From: a virus
Length of the DNA stretch: 35,913 bases
IMG/VR virus record: IMGVR_UViG_3300035130_000084
Span: 1 to 35,913 of that record
Direction: 5' to 3' (one strand)
Below are positions 9,001-14,401 of the stretch, piece after piece. Position numbers and translations under genes: made by a program. Every line of letters starts with the position of its first letter. Position 1 is the stretch's first letter. The notes beneath the pieces were generated by a model. That model ran no database searches, had not been told where the DNA came from, and worked only from the letters and a program-made list of their open reading frames with translations.

Positions 9001-11594
9001 GCCACCGTGGTGGTCAGGGCCTTCGTGATCTCCTTGACCTCTGGCTTCAGGGTCTTCACACCCGCGGCGTCCTCGGTGTAGGGGATATCGAAAGCCAGGT
9101 CCGGGAGGGCCCGCAGCTGCTCCGCTCGCTCCTTCGATCCCAGCTCCGCTCGCTCCTCGTCGGTGAGCCTCGCGGGCGGCGCGGTCTTGACCGGCTTGCG
9201 GACCCCGGTTTCCTTGGCCTCGGCCAGGTCCGGGAACAGCTTCTTCCAGCCGTCGTTGATCGGAACCCCCATCTGGCGGGCGTTCATCAGGGTCCGGTAG
9301 AGGGCCGGGGCCTCGCCGTGCTTGCCGGCGTCGTACCACTCCCTCGTGATCTCGATGGAGTCCTCGGTGGGCCAGTCGTAGGCCCCCGGGGGGTTGATGA
9401 CCGTCTCGTACTCGTCCTCGGAGAGCTTCACCGACCGCTCGGCCTTCCGGTTGGCCTTCAGCATCTGCTGACGGTCCTGGAGGGCGGCCTTGGCGTCCTT
9501 CTTCGTGGCGAAGTCCTCGGCCTCCGTGATCTGACCGCCCCGGTCGAACAGGCGCAGCCGCCAGGTCCCGTCCTTGTTCCGGACCACGTCCCCCCGCACG
9601 GGGGGAAGCTCGGCGCGGGCCGGGGGCTCCTCCTCGGGCTCGGCTCGGACCGCCGGGCTGATCGGCGGGATCGCCGCGGGCGGCGCGGGCGCGGGCGCGG
9701 GCGCAGGGGGGCCCAGGGGGGCCGGGGCGGGGCCCCGGGGCCCGATGGGGGCCGGGTAGGCTGTGGTGGGCGCTCCGGGCTCTGTGGGCGGCGCAGGGGG
9801 CCGCACCGGCCTCCCGGCGGTCGTCACCCCTGCCGCGCCGGGAGCGGGCACCACGGGCGTCGTGGCGGGCTCTCCGGGGACTGTGGGGGCCTCCCCCCTG
9901 ACCACTTCCCCGCCGGGGACCGGCTCGATGGGGCGACCAGCTGCCGCGGCCTCGGCCCGGGCGAGGAGGTCGTCCACCTCGGGCCTGGCCCCCGCGGCTC
10001 GGGCCGCTGCCGCCTCGGTGGGTGGGACGCCGGCCTCGGCGGGCGGCTCGGGCTCTCCGGTGACCCTGGTTCCGGCCCGTGGCCCGGGCGGGGCCTCGCC
10101 GGGCTGCATCCCGCGAGCGGCCATCCACGCCGCCAGGGCCTCGTCGGGGGTCTCGAACGGGGTCCCTTCCGGGATCGTCTCGATCTCGCGCACCGCCGGC
10201 GGCTCATAGGGGCGTCGCCCGCTCTCACCCTCGACCCATTGGAGGTTCCCGTCCTCGTCCACCAGGAACCCACCCTTCCCCTCCTCGGGGGGCTTCGCGG
10301 GGCTCTCGTGGGCGTGGGATCGGCCCGGCTGCCGCAGCTGGGACTCGATGGAGGCGATCACGGCGTCCAGGCGGGCCATTTCGGCGGGATCGGCCATCCC
10401 GAACTCGTCGCCGGCCTCTCTCGCCGCCCGGAGCTCCTGGAGGAGCTGGCGCAGCTGCGCGTCGGACGCCTCCTGGGCCTCGGGCGGGAGCCCCTCGCGC
10501 TCCGCAGGGGTCGGCTCCGCGGCCCGGGGGCGGGTGGTCCGGACGAGGGCCTCGGCCAGGGCGGTGCGGGCCTGGGCCAGCTTGGCGACCTCCTGCATGT
10601 CTCCCGCGGCCTCCGCGGCGATCATGCGTGCGTCGAGGTCGGCCAGGGCGTCCAGCTGGGCCTTGATGGCGCGGAGCTCGGTGGCTCGGGACCCCTCGGC
10701 CCCCGGGAGCTCGGCGTCCACCTGTTCACGGAGGGTGCGGAGCTCCTCCCGCGAGAGCCGCCCCAGGCGGCCCAGCTCCTCGGGAGTCATCCGTCCCGAA
10801 GGCGGGGGAGTTCCAGCGTCACCAGAAGGGGGTTCACCGGCACCGCCGGGCTCCCCGCGCCCTCGAGCTCGTCTGATGGCCCGGGCCCCGGAGACGATGG
10901 GGAGGGCCAGGAGGGCGGCATCGACCCCCGCCTCTGCGGCCTTCTCAGAGACGGCGGGGCTCCAGCCCTCCTTTCGGTACAGGTCGTAGGCTTCCCCGGT
11001 GGCGTCGTAGGTGGCCTTCGCCATCGCCGCGCCGAATCCGAGGTTGACCGCCGTGCCCAGGCCCGGGAGCTTCGCCAGGGCCCCGCCGCCCAGCATGAGG
11101 GCCAGGTTGGTCGGGTCGGCGCTCATGTCCACCACGCGACCGACGACGCCGCGGGCCAGGGCCTTCGCGTGCTGCGTCCCCGCGGACTCCCCGGGTTCCG
11201 GTCGCCCGACGTAGGCGTCCTTGGCGAGCTCCGAAGCCGACACGGGGCGCTCGGTGGGCGGGGCGGCTGTGGGCGGGATCGACTCGTCCCGATACCAGGA
11301 CTCCGGGTCCTGCTGCATCCACCGCGCCGCCTTCTCCCGGAGCGGCTGGGTCGCCATCAGGTTCACCGGGAGGTCCACGAGGTTCGACCGGAGGGACTCC
11401 TGCATCGACCCCAGGGCCGACAGGAGGTTCTCGATCTTCCCGGCCTCCTCCTCCTGGGTCACCCCGGGGGCGGGCGGGACGTAGTCCGGGATCGGTCCGG
11501 TCCCGATCTGCTCGTACCGGTTCCGGAGGCGGTCGATGTACTCCTGGAGTCTCGCGGACGGCTCGGGCAGTCCGAACGGGCGGTCGGTCGCCAT
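1..11594 (-). CDS. Giant phage polyvalent protein (TGT/DpdA-like, SNF2/Strawberry-notch helicase, ART and JAB-like domains), 3' end outside window
   Basis: The frame opens with ATG (MATDRPFGLPEP) directly after the previous stop and shows no stop to the window edge, giving at least 3,864 codons. Visible regions: a helical, Ala/Gly-rich N-terminus (about 1-250); a Pro/Ala linker (565-665); a region with KVVFPDRRHADLYKLGG (about 1020-1095) of a type I recall from other polyvalent proteins; a TGT/DpdA-like TIM barrel (about 1715-1935: VDSGAFS, MPDVVGD, FPVQTGE, LGIPAN, LHFLGA); a superfamily 2 helicase (about 2590-3060: Walker A GTGVGKT with Lys 2632, DEAH 2728-2731, LLSTATPG, GGTGINLDD, QAAGRSHR); an ADP-ribosyltransferase-like domain (about 3345-3505: YHGT, YGPGIYVTDNP, WVILDPK); and the start of a JAB/RadC-like domain (from 3820: FTLEDLGALAQVARS). 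Its position after the tail genes fits an ejected internal protein; an anti-restriction role like DarB is inference. Two inner stretches look coding in another frame, so this could be two genes. Confidence 0.88.
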   Translation of the reverse strand, partial: MATDRPFGLPEPSARLQEYIDRLRNRYEQIGTGPIPDYVPPAPGVTQEEEAGKIENLLSALGSMQESLRSNLVDLPVNLMATQPLREKAARWMQQDPESWYRDESIPPTAAPPTERPVSASELAKDAYVGRPEPGESAGTQHAKALARGVVGRVVDMSADPTNLALMLGGGALAKLPGLGTAVNLGFGAAMAKATYDATGEAYDLYRKEGWSPAVSEKAAEAGVDAALLALPIVSGARAIRRARGRGEPGGAGEPPSGDAGTPPPSGRMTPEELGRLGRLSREELRTLREQVDAELPGAEGSRATELRAIKAQLDALADLDARMIAAEAAGDMQEVAKLAQARTALAEALVRTTRPRAAEPTPAEREGLPPEAQEASDAQLRQLLQELRAAREAGDEFGMADPAEMARLDAVIASIESQLRQPGRSHAHESPAKPPEEGKGGFLVDEDGNLQWVEGESGRRPYEPPAVREIETIPEGTPFETPDEALAAWMAARGMQPGEAPPGPRAGTRVTGEPEPPAEAGVPPTEAAAARAAGARPEVDDLLARAEAAAAGRPIEPVPGGEVVRGEAPTVPGEPATTPVVPAPGAAGVTTAGRPVRPPAPPTEPGAPTTAYPAPIGPRGPAPAPLGPPAPAPAPAPPAAIPPISPAVRAEPEEEPPARAELPPVRGDVVRNKDGTWRLRLFDRGGQITEAEDFATKKDAKAALQDRQQMLKANRKAERSVKLSEDEYETVINPPGAYDWPTEDSIEITREWYDAGKHGEAPALYRTLMNARQMGVPINDGWKKLFPDLAEAKETGVRKPVKTAPPARLTDEERAELGSKERAEQLRALPDLAFDIPYTEDAAGVKTLKPEVKEITKALTTTVAQNVGAGRRDDRWFWRDSVPLEKNANAWLADVEKLLYEGKSPYRAVLQATGGKDTNRFRAAVQPLFGFPLLEEYAPEFQAEEQIRRRAAQFGTTVEQEREIAAKSAAEQEELRKRMLAAMGKEEAPAAPAPAAAPAADLAPVSGRPEPLPDRTRWVGRGVHGQAKVVFPDRRHADLYKLGGKSWTHDDAKRLAGWLKVPVTGDDGIMAIARNYRGDITKLVRDLPKDVADPELQAPRARLTGIKTAIEQAREEAEAAIPGRKTLEEHSGIRAGDEVQVPAPFGRTQDATVREVFELEGGRVRARVFVPKGNKQYPKGYETNVDIEKIQKGGKYDEDLPTAVKRGYRVTERKWYGKGNRERHFTLVRGTGDNVRALTLSYNREKDYWTLPGVTGTTYKTADAALDAFESVAKKKAKKERTKREKGDIIGENARYPVSKLRARKITPKSLAQDRILEGVSGTGVPHYSDGHFLVRGEMTFPEGAYVTKLEPEAIDHVLAATKEESITIEPYAFTPAQKRGEGVPAMPGLVWFRTEGDKLVPVQSRLYAHILSTQGKNLRWEAAPGVGEQVGAAGQITAYRDPDEIPVAVLMPMANTDPPADMELPPEVKVAEIKDEIPEEAPAVEPEEPVEGEETADFLKTVGLEPSDVKWVPDSEYDTPENPAPDAFVAMLDELQGHQSEFHSAEADAANTRFGKQRREDARQRMAEVASVAGGMLANAEANFQNGQNLVAQAMTMLSSKFQEAIGGVVGEPAPTREFKVGDQVRWSNGTRQGTILALSDDFERAQVERIVTTYTGTTRRDRSWQNISDLEFAGPAPAPTMSAEARNGTKFASGMSRSKDFLAALKRGKAVGVDIGQLSDRGLEQLARGIAANPKAPVFVDSGAFSLFKANLKRQKLEGNEAVAKALDFDTILQKYNELINAVGETPGAPLLLTMPDVVGDQKATLKALYDNADLIAEVMETGRADFVFPVQTGEMSLRRFAAEIQKFLDNELNYDLGDRQIILGIPANAQAAPREQVFMLAQYLVSEHNGARLHFLGATSAARLDPVLSAAQEGAGNALEWSADANQLRSKLKPGVTRPEAMAEVLEEEEPVAPAEDIEPDLKANREAAGPFLEVVESYISELRKADPPAGDAWLLPRFGPKDARFDDTYGTKLGDRGFVPGRVENPAAKNIPGAPKYLDNWMDALDQIRDALNKAGWRADERDREYGALPMDRATFYKDGWHLFIRLQGDKPPIVQFAPDEQRPGAPQEVRGIGDQALSEQQEAALGRWIKKNMAGASEAQVTEAQEAARQHFNANRKLRAAESNKDFTYKLKPGPGQPKSWITQQRKLARAELTNAQVLSRVTKDRLRKAAPKAFKSLLLIAEDRMPRERMPKRDAVIPEVAQLMRGMEQHPQASTIVIETLGPRTLEYAKTAVVEEASVAEDLQRRVERALERKATPKELKEAFAKDAEGVGEKGVAAALKKGPDHPAWKRILKYNVEKTKQMRGLEEALLEDGATQGLLMDEKVVAELQTLAEAMARELDELPEEENPLLPWDLTNPETNEPVTARDALAAMQSQQGRLYARIVHKYTDNAAAEEADDVPFDVPGVTDDDDIPKFEAPDKKPPRSVLSMPLGKKAVRQAQLGLDFGPPKTVDRPKVDSQTPGREGTASRPKPGGVPGLAGRPPAGVAGGERPGRDDASGGGGQPAPGQVGGAPQRQARPSKGIFDVITVRSEFTERSPAHLELIPEALLKHLDPHQQIGVGKAIHAMNTDQRGFYLADGTGVGKTREILATAHYWLKQGKKVLVIAPANVLNIPKSGPRKGQITGSFKDDSEAMGIPIVYQRVKRKDVEAPALIPGKVNLGTYEFIDKQPVDEDTVLVLDEAHYVKNATSTRGLAGQEKLDKAHAVLLSTATPGDQAHHLRYLKRIGFLEGKTENEQLRALGMTSFDMPTKGGKVVVWKPRSRKLMKKRLRELMQRLAAGGRTIKREIDFSGVPVNFVELPVPPDVQEELDKVAAAWPAGEDEPPQNRRMRLMHQRRQLEPGKIPYLKRRVQEELAQGRKVIIFAQRVRYSAVVKRSKVWVGGEQVTVEDLITATEGTILQFEEWMEEQGIKFSRIHGEAKNKFDEMEKFQRGETDVVVATVESGGTGINLDDRKGDAPRTMIFLTAPLESNVFVQAAGRSHRLPTRSVSNIEVLIADHEVDNWNKNIIATKIALQGALVSGAVKKLDPELAEQMDEFGTPVVANDPTKSQTQKEEDAKELPSRQSVLGSLRSLSTWQGRTSNPKAIVSLKQYDYLRKKLGELGANVDRYGDFTIDTREFEQPGYQPVRGTLVKPKGASNRDRGWVNGEMSYEEDIPKFEEPYQPIEAGGVLGQFIRAEGDEVLMESFQGNRLIANSKDVTPVELNQLPEHERQLVLADTRGFFDPKTGNPTATSMEFRERISLIDAEIDKYEAERSAQVWRKSEDVIAGMALAERIAQLERARSELIDHEYRVTPPGPPQGIVYHGTRESGFERFDPERFDKDALYGPGIYVTDNPVLANEYTRGGPGVIGGLVGERAGIYPIRVTVDEDRVLDMDADRAPEHLVARAVRDGFVERRETGLSVDDIYQALISKRGDAGFANEWLRAAGYDVLTYLGGQRMGYAGIDHRAWVILDPKLARGAYTRTRLAAPGRKKVRLLRGVEDLIRDLPKYESFRSWPQRHRDTLDLLFGEDAGLFQELLGATSAANTVAGNVSLALKAYFQLRKGEPFRGYMKGVVENLERIREEEGVRGPKLDPYTRALMGDMSQVWVDRHVARFFFGRKALKDGMTPSKAQRELAEEAMRQAAEELGWQNAEVTSAIWGAQQIQEGLSEEEINDYATVLQQHADAVRRFVSYFGTEARASGRSYEILGHPPVGEGEDRLREGDYQGGHRATAEDQLEAVAAVDSVRTPLYIPDVVGAGRSLRAADNPEWGYLGSVIAADFARDWRVNWVGKHVFTLEDLGALAQVARSTALEQAHILLVKNGRIVHSIQSGS
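295..410 (-). other. Segment of the giant gene that looks coding in another frame (compensated frameshift candidate)
   Basis: Here the giant frame reads a low-quality stretch (SYEILGHPPVGEGEDRL) with many A/T third positions. The frame shifted by one base reads a normal polar helix (DALTRYSDILRLAKEKID, then SGKVTTKAGTEPPQ) with G/C at most third positions. On both sides the giant frame is again the G/C-third frame. This looks like a +1 shift near 410 undone near 300. Natural compensated indels and sequencing or assembly errors both explain it. Confidence 0.5.
3821..4063 (-). other. Alternate-frame ORF inside the giant gene (nested gene, gene boundary or compensated frameshift)
   Basis: A GTG-started 80-codon frame. 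Its first 57 or so codons read like a real acidic helical protein (VKELPADPSREEFLGW, DDLQREWLEANDPDE, SPRLDKWVELHNARL) with G/C at nearly every third position. The giant frame over the same bases is a Gly/Pro/Arg linker with many A-ending codons. The last 20 or so codons turn Ser/Pro-rich where the giant frame regains G/C third positions. An in-frame TAG at 4082-4084 precedes it, and a promoter-like element (4071-4099) ends 7 bases before the GTG. It could be a nested gene, the true start of a separate helicase gene, or a pair of indels. Confidence 0.45.
4071..4099 (-). promoter_or_regulatory. Promoter-like element TTGACA-17-CAAACT
   Basis: On the minus strand TTGACA (4099-4094) is followed after exactly 17 bases by CAAACTCCA. 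The same two blocks with the same 17-base spacing occur in front of the lipoprotein at 34394-34366, and I noticed no other TTGACA on the minus strand. The -10 hexamer matches TATAAT at only three of six positions, so a host sigma-70 assignment is weak; the shared motif is the main argument. Transcription would start within a few bases of the GTG at 4063, giving an almost leaderless message. Confidence 0.4.
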
Positions 11595-12956
11595 CTAGGT
11601 CTCCGTGGTAGGTGTCCTCGGCGTCGCCAGCGTGGAAAGGAACGCGGCCATCGGGTCGGATCGCGGGTCTCGGACGGCGTGGCCCATGATGATGTTCGCC
11701 TGGTCGCGGGCGAACCGCTCGAGCATCTCGATGTAGGCGTCCAGCTGCGGGCCGGGCTCCATCGTGTCCCGGGCCTCCTTGATCTTCTCCATGATCCCCT
11801 GGTAGATGCTCACCGCGGACACGATCCGCTCGCTCAGGCCCTGCTCCTTCAGCAGCTGCGGGCCCCACTTCGCCTCCGCGGCGATGCGAGCTCGCTCCAG
11901 GGGGTCGAGCTGGGCCTCGCGGAGCTTGTACTCCTCGGTGGCGATGGCGGCGTCGGCCTGGGCCCGGACGAGGTCCCGCTCCATGTCGCGGGCCTCCTCG
12001 GCCTTCTCCCACGCCCGGCGCTCCATCACGGCCCGGGGGTCCATAGAGAGCTCCCCGCGCCTGAACGCCTCGTTGAGGGCCGCACGGGTGGCCCATCCGG
12101 GACTCGTGTCGCGCTGGCGCGGGATCGCCGCCGCGGCTGCCTCCGCGCCCTCCGCGTCGGTGTAGACGGTCCCCGCGGAGCCGCTGACCACGTCGGAGTC
12201 GCGCCCGCCGAGCTCCTTCACCGCGGTCGAGTAGTCCATCCACTCGCCGCCGGCCTTGGTCACGCGCTGCCCCGCCGGCATATCGACCGAGACGATCTGG
12301 CCGTCCTTGGTCTTGACCATCTTGACCTTGTCGTAGTAGCCGGGGTCGCCCTCCTCCGCTCGCTTCTGGCCGGGCGGTCGCGTGCTGTCGGCCCCGGGCC
12401 CGGTCCCGCCCTTCGGGGCCGGGGGGTCCGTGGGGGCGCTCTTGGGCTGGTTCGAGCCCTGTCCGGGAGGGTCCGCGCCCTCGTTGTAGACGTTCGCGGT
12501 CGAGTGCGCGGCCACGCTCTCCGCGGTCCGCTCGCGGGTCTTGTCGGCCTGGTCGGCGAGGGTCTGGTCGGCCACGCTCTGGACGGCCTCGCGGGACGGG
12601 GCCGGCTCGGGCTGGGCTCGGCGGGGCCACGCCTCCTCCCGGGGTGTCTGCAGATCCCGGATGCCTCGCGTCGTGGCCGCGGATGGCTCGGGCATGGGGC
12701 CCATGTAGGCTCCGGGGTCGCCGCTCACCACGGAGTCCCTCCCGGATCGGTACTCCGGATCGTCAATCCGGGTTCCCTTGTTGGTGCGCCACTCGTCGAG
12801 CCTTCGCATGGGCTCCCGCGAGCCGCGGCCCCGCTTCTTCTTCTCCTTGGCCTCCTCCTCGTCTCCCGTATCGGCCCCCGTGAGCCCCTGCAGCGCCCCG
12901 ACACCCTTCGTGTAGAGGTCGTAGAGGAGGTTGTCCTTCGGCTTCTCGAACGCCAT
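11595..12956 (-). CDS. Putative internal virion protein, 453 aa, function unknown
   Basis: Starts with ATG (MAFEKPKDNLLYDLY) one base after the previous stop; its own stop directly abuts the ATG of the giant gene, so the two are likely translated together. The N-terminal half is charged and disordered (an EEEAKEKKKRG stretch, then Pro/Gly-rich spacers). The C-terminal half, from about residue 290, is an Ala/Glu/Arg-rich helical region (YKLREAQLDPLERARIAAEA) that probably forms coiled coil. No enzyme motif, membrane segment or signal peptide is seen. Its place between tail-tube-type genes and the giant protein suggests an internal core or ejection protein, by analogy with T7 gp14-gp16. That is inferred from gene order only. 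Confidence 0.8.
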   Translation of the reverse strand: MAFEKPKDNLLYDLYTKGVGALQGLTGADTGDEEEAKEKKKRGRGSREPMRRLDEWRTNKGTRIDDPEYRSGRDSVVSGDPGAYMGPMPEPSAATTRGIRDLQTPREEAWPRRAQPEPAPSREAVQSVADQTLADQADKTRERTAESVAAHSTANVYNEGADPPGQGSNQPKSAPTDPPAPKGGTGPGADSTRPPGQKRAEEGDPGYYDKVKMVKTKDGQIVSVDMPAGQRVTKAGGEWMDYSTAVKELGGRDSDVVSGSAGTVYTDAEGAEAAAAAIPRQRDTSPGWATRAALNEAFRRGELSMDPRAVMERRAWEKAEEARDMERDLVRAQADAAIATEEYKLREAQLDPLERARIAAEAKWGPQLLKEQGLSERIVSAVSIYQGIMEKIKEARDTMEPGPQLDAYIEMLERFARDQANIIMGHAVRDPRSDPMAAFLSTLATPRTPTTET

Positions 12957-12957
12957 C

Positions 12958-13284
12958 TCAGTCCTCCTCGCCGTGCGACTTCAGCGGCTCCATCTTGCCG
13001 AGTCGCTTCATCACCCGCTTCTTCTTCAGGCGCGGAGAGTTCCGCTTCTCGGCCATGTGGGCCCCCTCTTCGCCCTGGACTCCGAGGGTCGCCGTCGCGG
13101 TGGGCCTCGGGCGGCGCATGTAGCCCGGGTTGTCGGGCCCGGCGTTCGGGAGCGGCTCCATCGGCCCGTAGCGCGGGTCCGTCTCGCCCGCGGGCGGGAC
13201 AGAGTAGGCGCTCGTCGTTCTGGCGAGCATCGCCTGGAACAGATCCTTCGGCCTCGCCTTCGGTACGTTGTAGCGACCGTTCAT
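12958..13284 (-). CDS. Small basic protein, 108 aa, unknown
   Basis: Begins MNGRYNVPKARPKDLFQAML. The ATG at 13284 shares its A with the upstream TGA (TGATG), the usual junction in this operon, so I prefer it to a longer frame starting at 13302. The middle is Pro-rich (PPAGETDPRYGPMEPLP, then RRPRPTATATLG). The C-terminus is strongly basic (NSPRLKKKRVMKRLGK) and could bind nucleic acid or an acidic partner. The stop lies one base before the next ATG. I do not recognise a family. Confidence 0.7.
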   Translation of the reverse strand: MNGRYNVPKARPKDLFQAMLARTTSAYSVPPAGETDPRYGPMEPLPNAGPDNPGYMRRPRPTATATLGVQGEEGAHMAEKRNSPRLKKKRVMKRLGKMEPLKSHGEED

Positions 13285-13481
13285 CACAGACTCCTGTCCC
13301 ACCTGTCGCGAAGGGCCCGGTAGTAGTCCTTCGCGTTCTTCCTCTTCGGCTTCTTCCCGGTCGGGCTGTCGATGTAGGTTGCCTTGAGCTCGTCGGACGG
13401 GAACGGCTCGTGCCGGGTGAACGTGCTCAGCGGCGAGAACGGAGGCTTCCAGTTCTGCCAGTTGTCCGTGCGGCGGGCCAT
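13284..13481 (-). CDS. Small protein, 65 aa, unknown
   Basis: Begins MARRTDNWQNWKPPF and ends DYYRALRDRWDRSL. Both ends are one-base TGATG overlaps with the neighbouring genes, which fixes the start despite a longer open frame upstream. It is rich in aromatic and basic residues, with a Lys-rich stretch (PTGKKPKRKNAK) in the second half. No known domain is recognised. It belongs to a run of five tiny genes between the tail proteins and the internal-protein genes. Confidence 0.7.
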   Translation of the reverse strand: MARRTDNWQNWKPPFSPLSTFTRHEPFPSDELKATYIDSPTGKKPKRKNAKDYYRALRDRWDRSL

Positions 13482-13693
13482 CACTCGCCTCGCCAGTTCA
13501 CCGAGACCCCCGACGGGAGGATCGCGTATGGGTTCTGCATTCGCCAGTTGGCCGACTCGAGGAAGGCCTGGTAGGCGTCCTGCGGGCGCACCCTCCGGTA
13601 GCGTTGCTCCCGCGGGAGATCCTGCAGGCCGAGTCCCTCGCCGGCCTCTACCAAGGACCCGGACTCCGGGTCCCACCTCAGCGTCTGGGCCAT
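13481..13693 (-). CDS. Small protein, 70 aa, unknown
   Basis: Begins MAQTLRWDPESGSLVEAGEG and ends with an Asn/Trp-containing tail (ILPSGVSVNWRGE). The ATG shares its A with the TGA of the preceding 53-aa gene, and the stop shares its A with the next ATG. The middle (RRVRPQDAYQAFLESANWRM) is probably helical. No family is recognised; location suggests a minor virion or assembly protein. Confidence 0.7.
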   Translation of the reverse strand: MAQTLRWDPESGSLVEAGEGLGLQDLPREQRYRRVRPQDAYQAFLESANWRMQNPYAILPSGVSVNWRGE

Positions 13694-13854
13694 CAGTAGT
13701 CCTCGTATTCGTAGTCGGACTCGTAGGGATTCTTCCGCTTCTTCCTCTTCGGGTTCATGTTGTCGGCGAGGGCCTTTGCGCCATCCTTGGCGCTGACGTC
13801 CTCTTCCATCTCCCGGAAGGTCGCGTCACGCTTGAACCTGTCTCTCCAGTCCAC
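13693..13854 (-). CDS. Small charged protein, 53 aa, GTG start
   Basis: A strong AGGAGG lies 5 bases before GTG at 13854. The frame reads MDWRDRFKRDATFREMEEDV, then a Lys/Arg cluster (NMNPKRKKRKN), and ends in an acidic, tyrosine-rich tail (YESDYEYEDY). The stop forms TGATG with the next gene. The ribosome site and both coupled junctions support expression. Opposite charges at its two halves suggest a protein or nucleic-acid binding peptide, but no family is known to me. Confidence 0.65.
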   Translation of the reverse strand: MDWRDRFKRDATFREMEEDVSAKDGAKALADNMNPKRKKRKNPYESDYEYEDY

Positions 13855-13863
13855 GATGGCCTC

Positions 13864-14391
13864 CTAATACCCGTAGATTTCGCCAAGGTCCGGAGGGGTG
13901 CCCCTGACCTTGCTGCCGAACTGAGTCCACCCGGGCCGGGTCGCCGCCGGGATGAACGCATTCCCGGGGGCCGGGATGTGCCCGAACATCTCCAGGTCGC
14001 GCTGGCGCTTCTCCTGGAGGGCCAGCGTCCGGTCGCGCTGCGCGTCCCGCCGCGCCTGGAGCTCGCGCTGGCGTGCCCGCTGGTCGTTGATCCGCTGGAG
14101 CTCCATCGCCTGCTGCGCCGCCTTCAGGTCCGTGAGCGACTTCTCCTTGAACAGGCTGAACGCCTCGCGCTTGCGGGCCTGCTCCTCGCCGGCGATGTCG
14201 CGGGCGATGTCGAACATCCCGCGCTCGTGCCGGATGTTCGGGTTCCCGTAGCGGTCGGTCCCGGCCTCGTAGTCGGCACCGAAGGCGTACTCGTTCCAGT
14301 TGTCGAAGAGGCCCTGGAGGTCGATGTCGGGGAGTCTGAGCTGCCTGACGTTGAATTCCCCGACGTTTGGAAACTGAAAAGACGAAGACAT
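13864..14391 (-). CDS. Helical virion-associated protein, 175 aa, unknown
   Basis: Starts at ATG 14391 behind GGAGGAAGG. After an N-terminal stretch with the near-repeat FQFPNVGEFNVRQLRLPDID, residues about 55-135 form a long charged helix rich in Gln, Arg, Ala and Glu (for example ELQARRDAQRDRTLALQEKR), a likely coiled coil. The C-terminus is Pro/Gly-rich. No enzyme signature or signal peptide is seen. It may be an internal core or tail-assembly protein, inferred from gene order. Confidence 0.75.
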   Translation of the reverse strand: MSSSFQFPNVGEFNVRQLRLPDIDLQGLFDNWNEYAFGADYEAGTDRYGNPNIRHERGMFDIARDIAGEEQARKREAFSLFKEKSLTDLKAAQQAMELQRINDQRARQRELQARRDAQRDRTLALQEKRQRDLEMFGHIPAPGNAFIPAATRPGWTQFGSKVRGTPPDLGEIYGY

Positions 14392-14401
14392 TTCCTTCCT
14401 C

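Noticed and set aside
7267-10128. 953-codon minus-strand frame rich in Arg, Gly and Pro
   Set aside because: Low-complexity shadow of the giant gene, whose own frame reads conserved-looking sequence here.
10801-10860. Short low-G/C-third stretch of the giant gene near residue 250
   Set aside because: About 20 codons in a Pro/Gly linker; too short to claim a frame swap like the two reported.
21-13574. Very long plus-strand open frames (1,267 and 3,247 codons) opposite the giant gene
   Set aside because: They lie in exact codon register with the minus-strand genes. They stay open because Leu/Ser codons TTA, CTA and TCA are rare in this G/C-third genome. Their composition (Arg, Leu, Gly, Asp, Val) is that of a shadow, while the minus frame shows helicase and other motifs.
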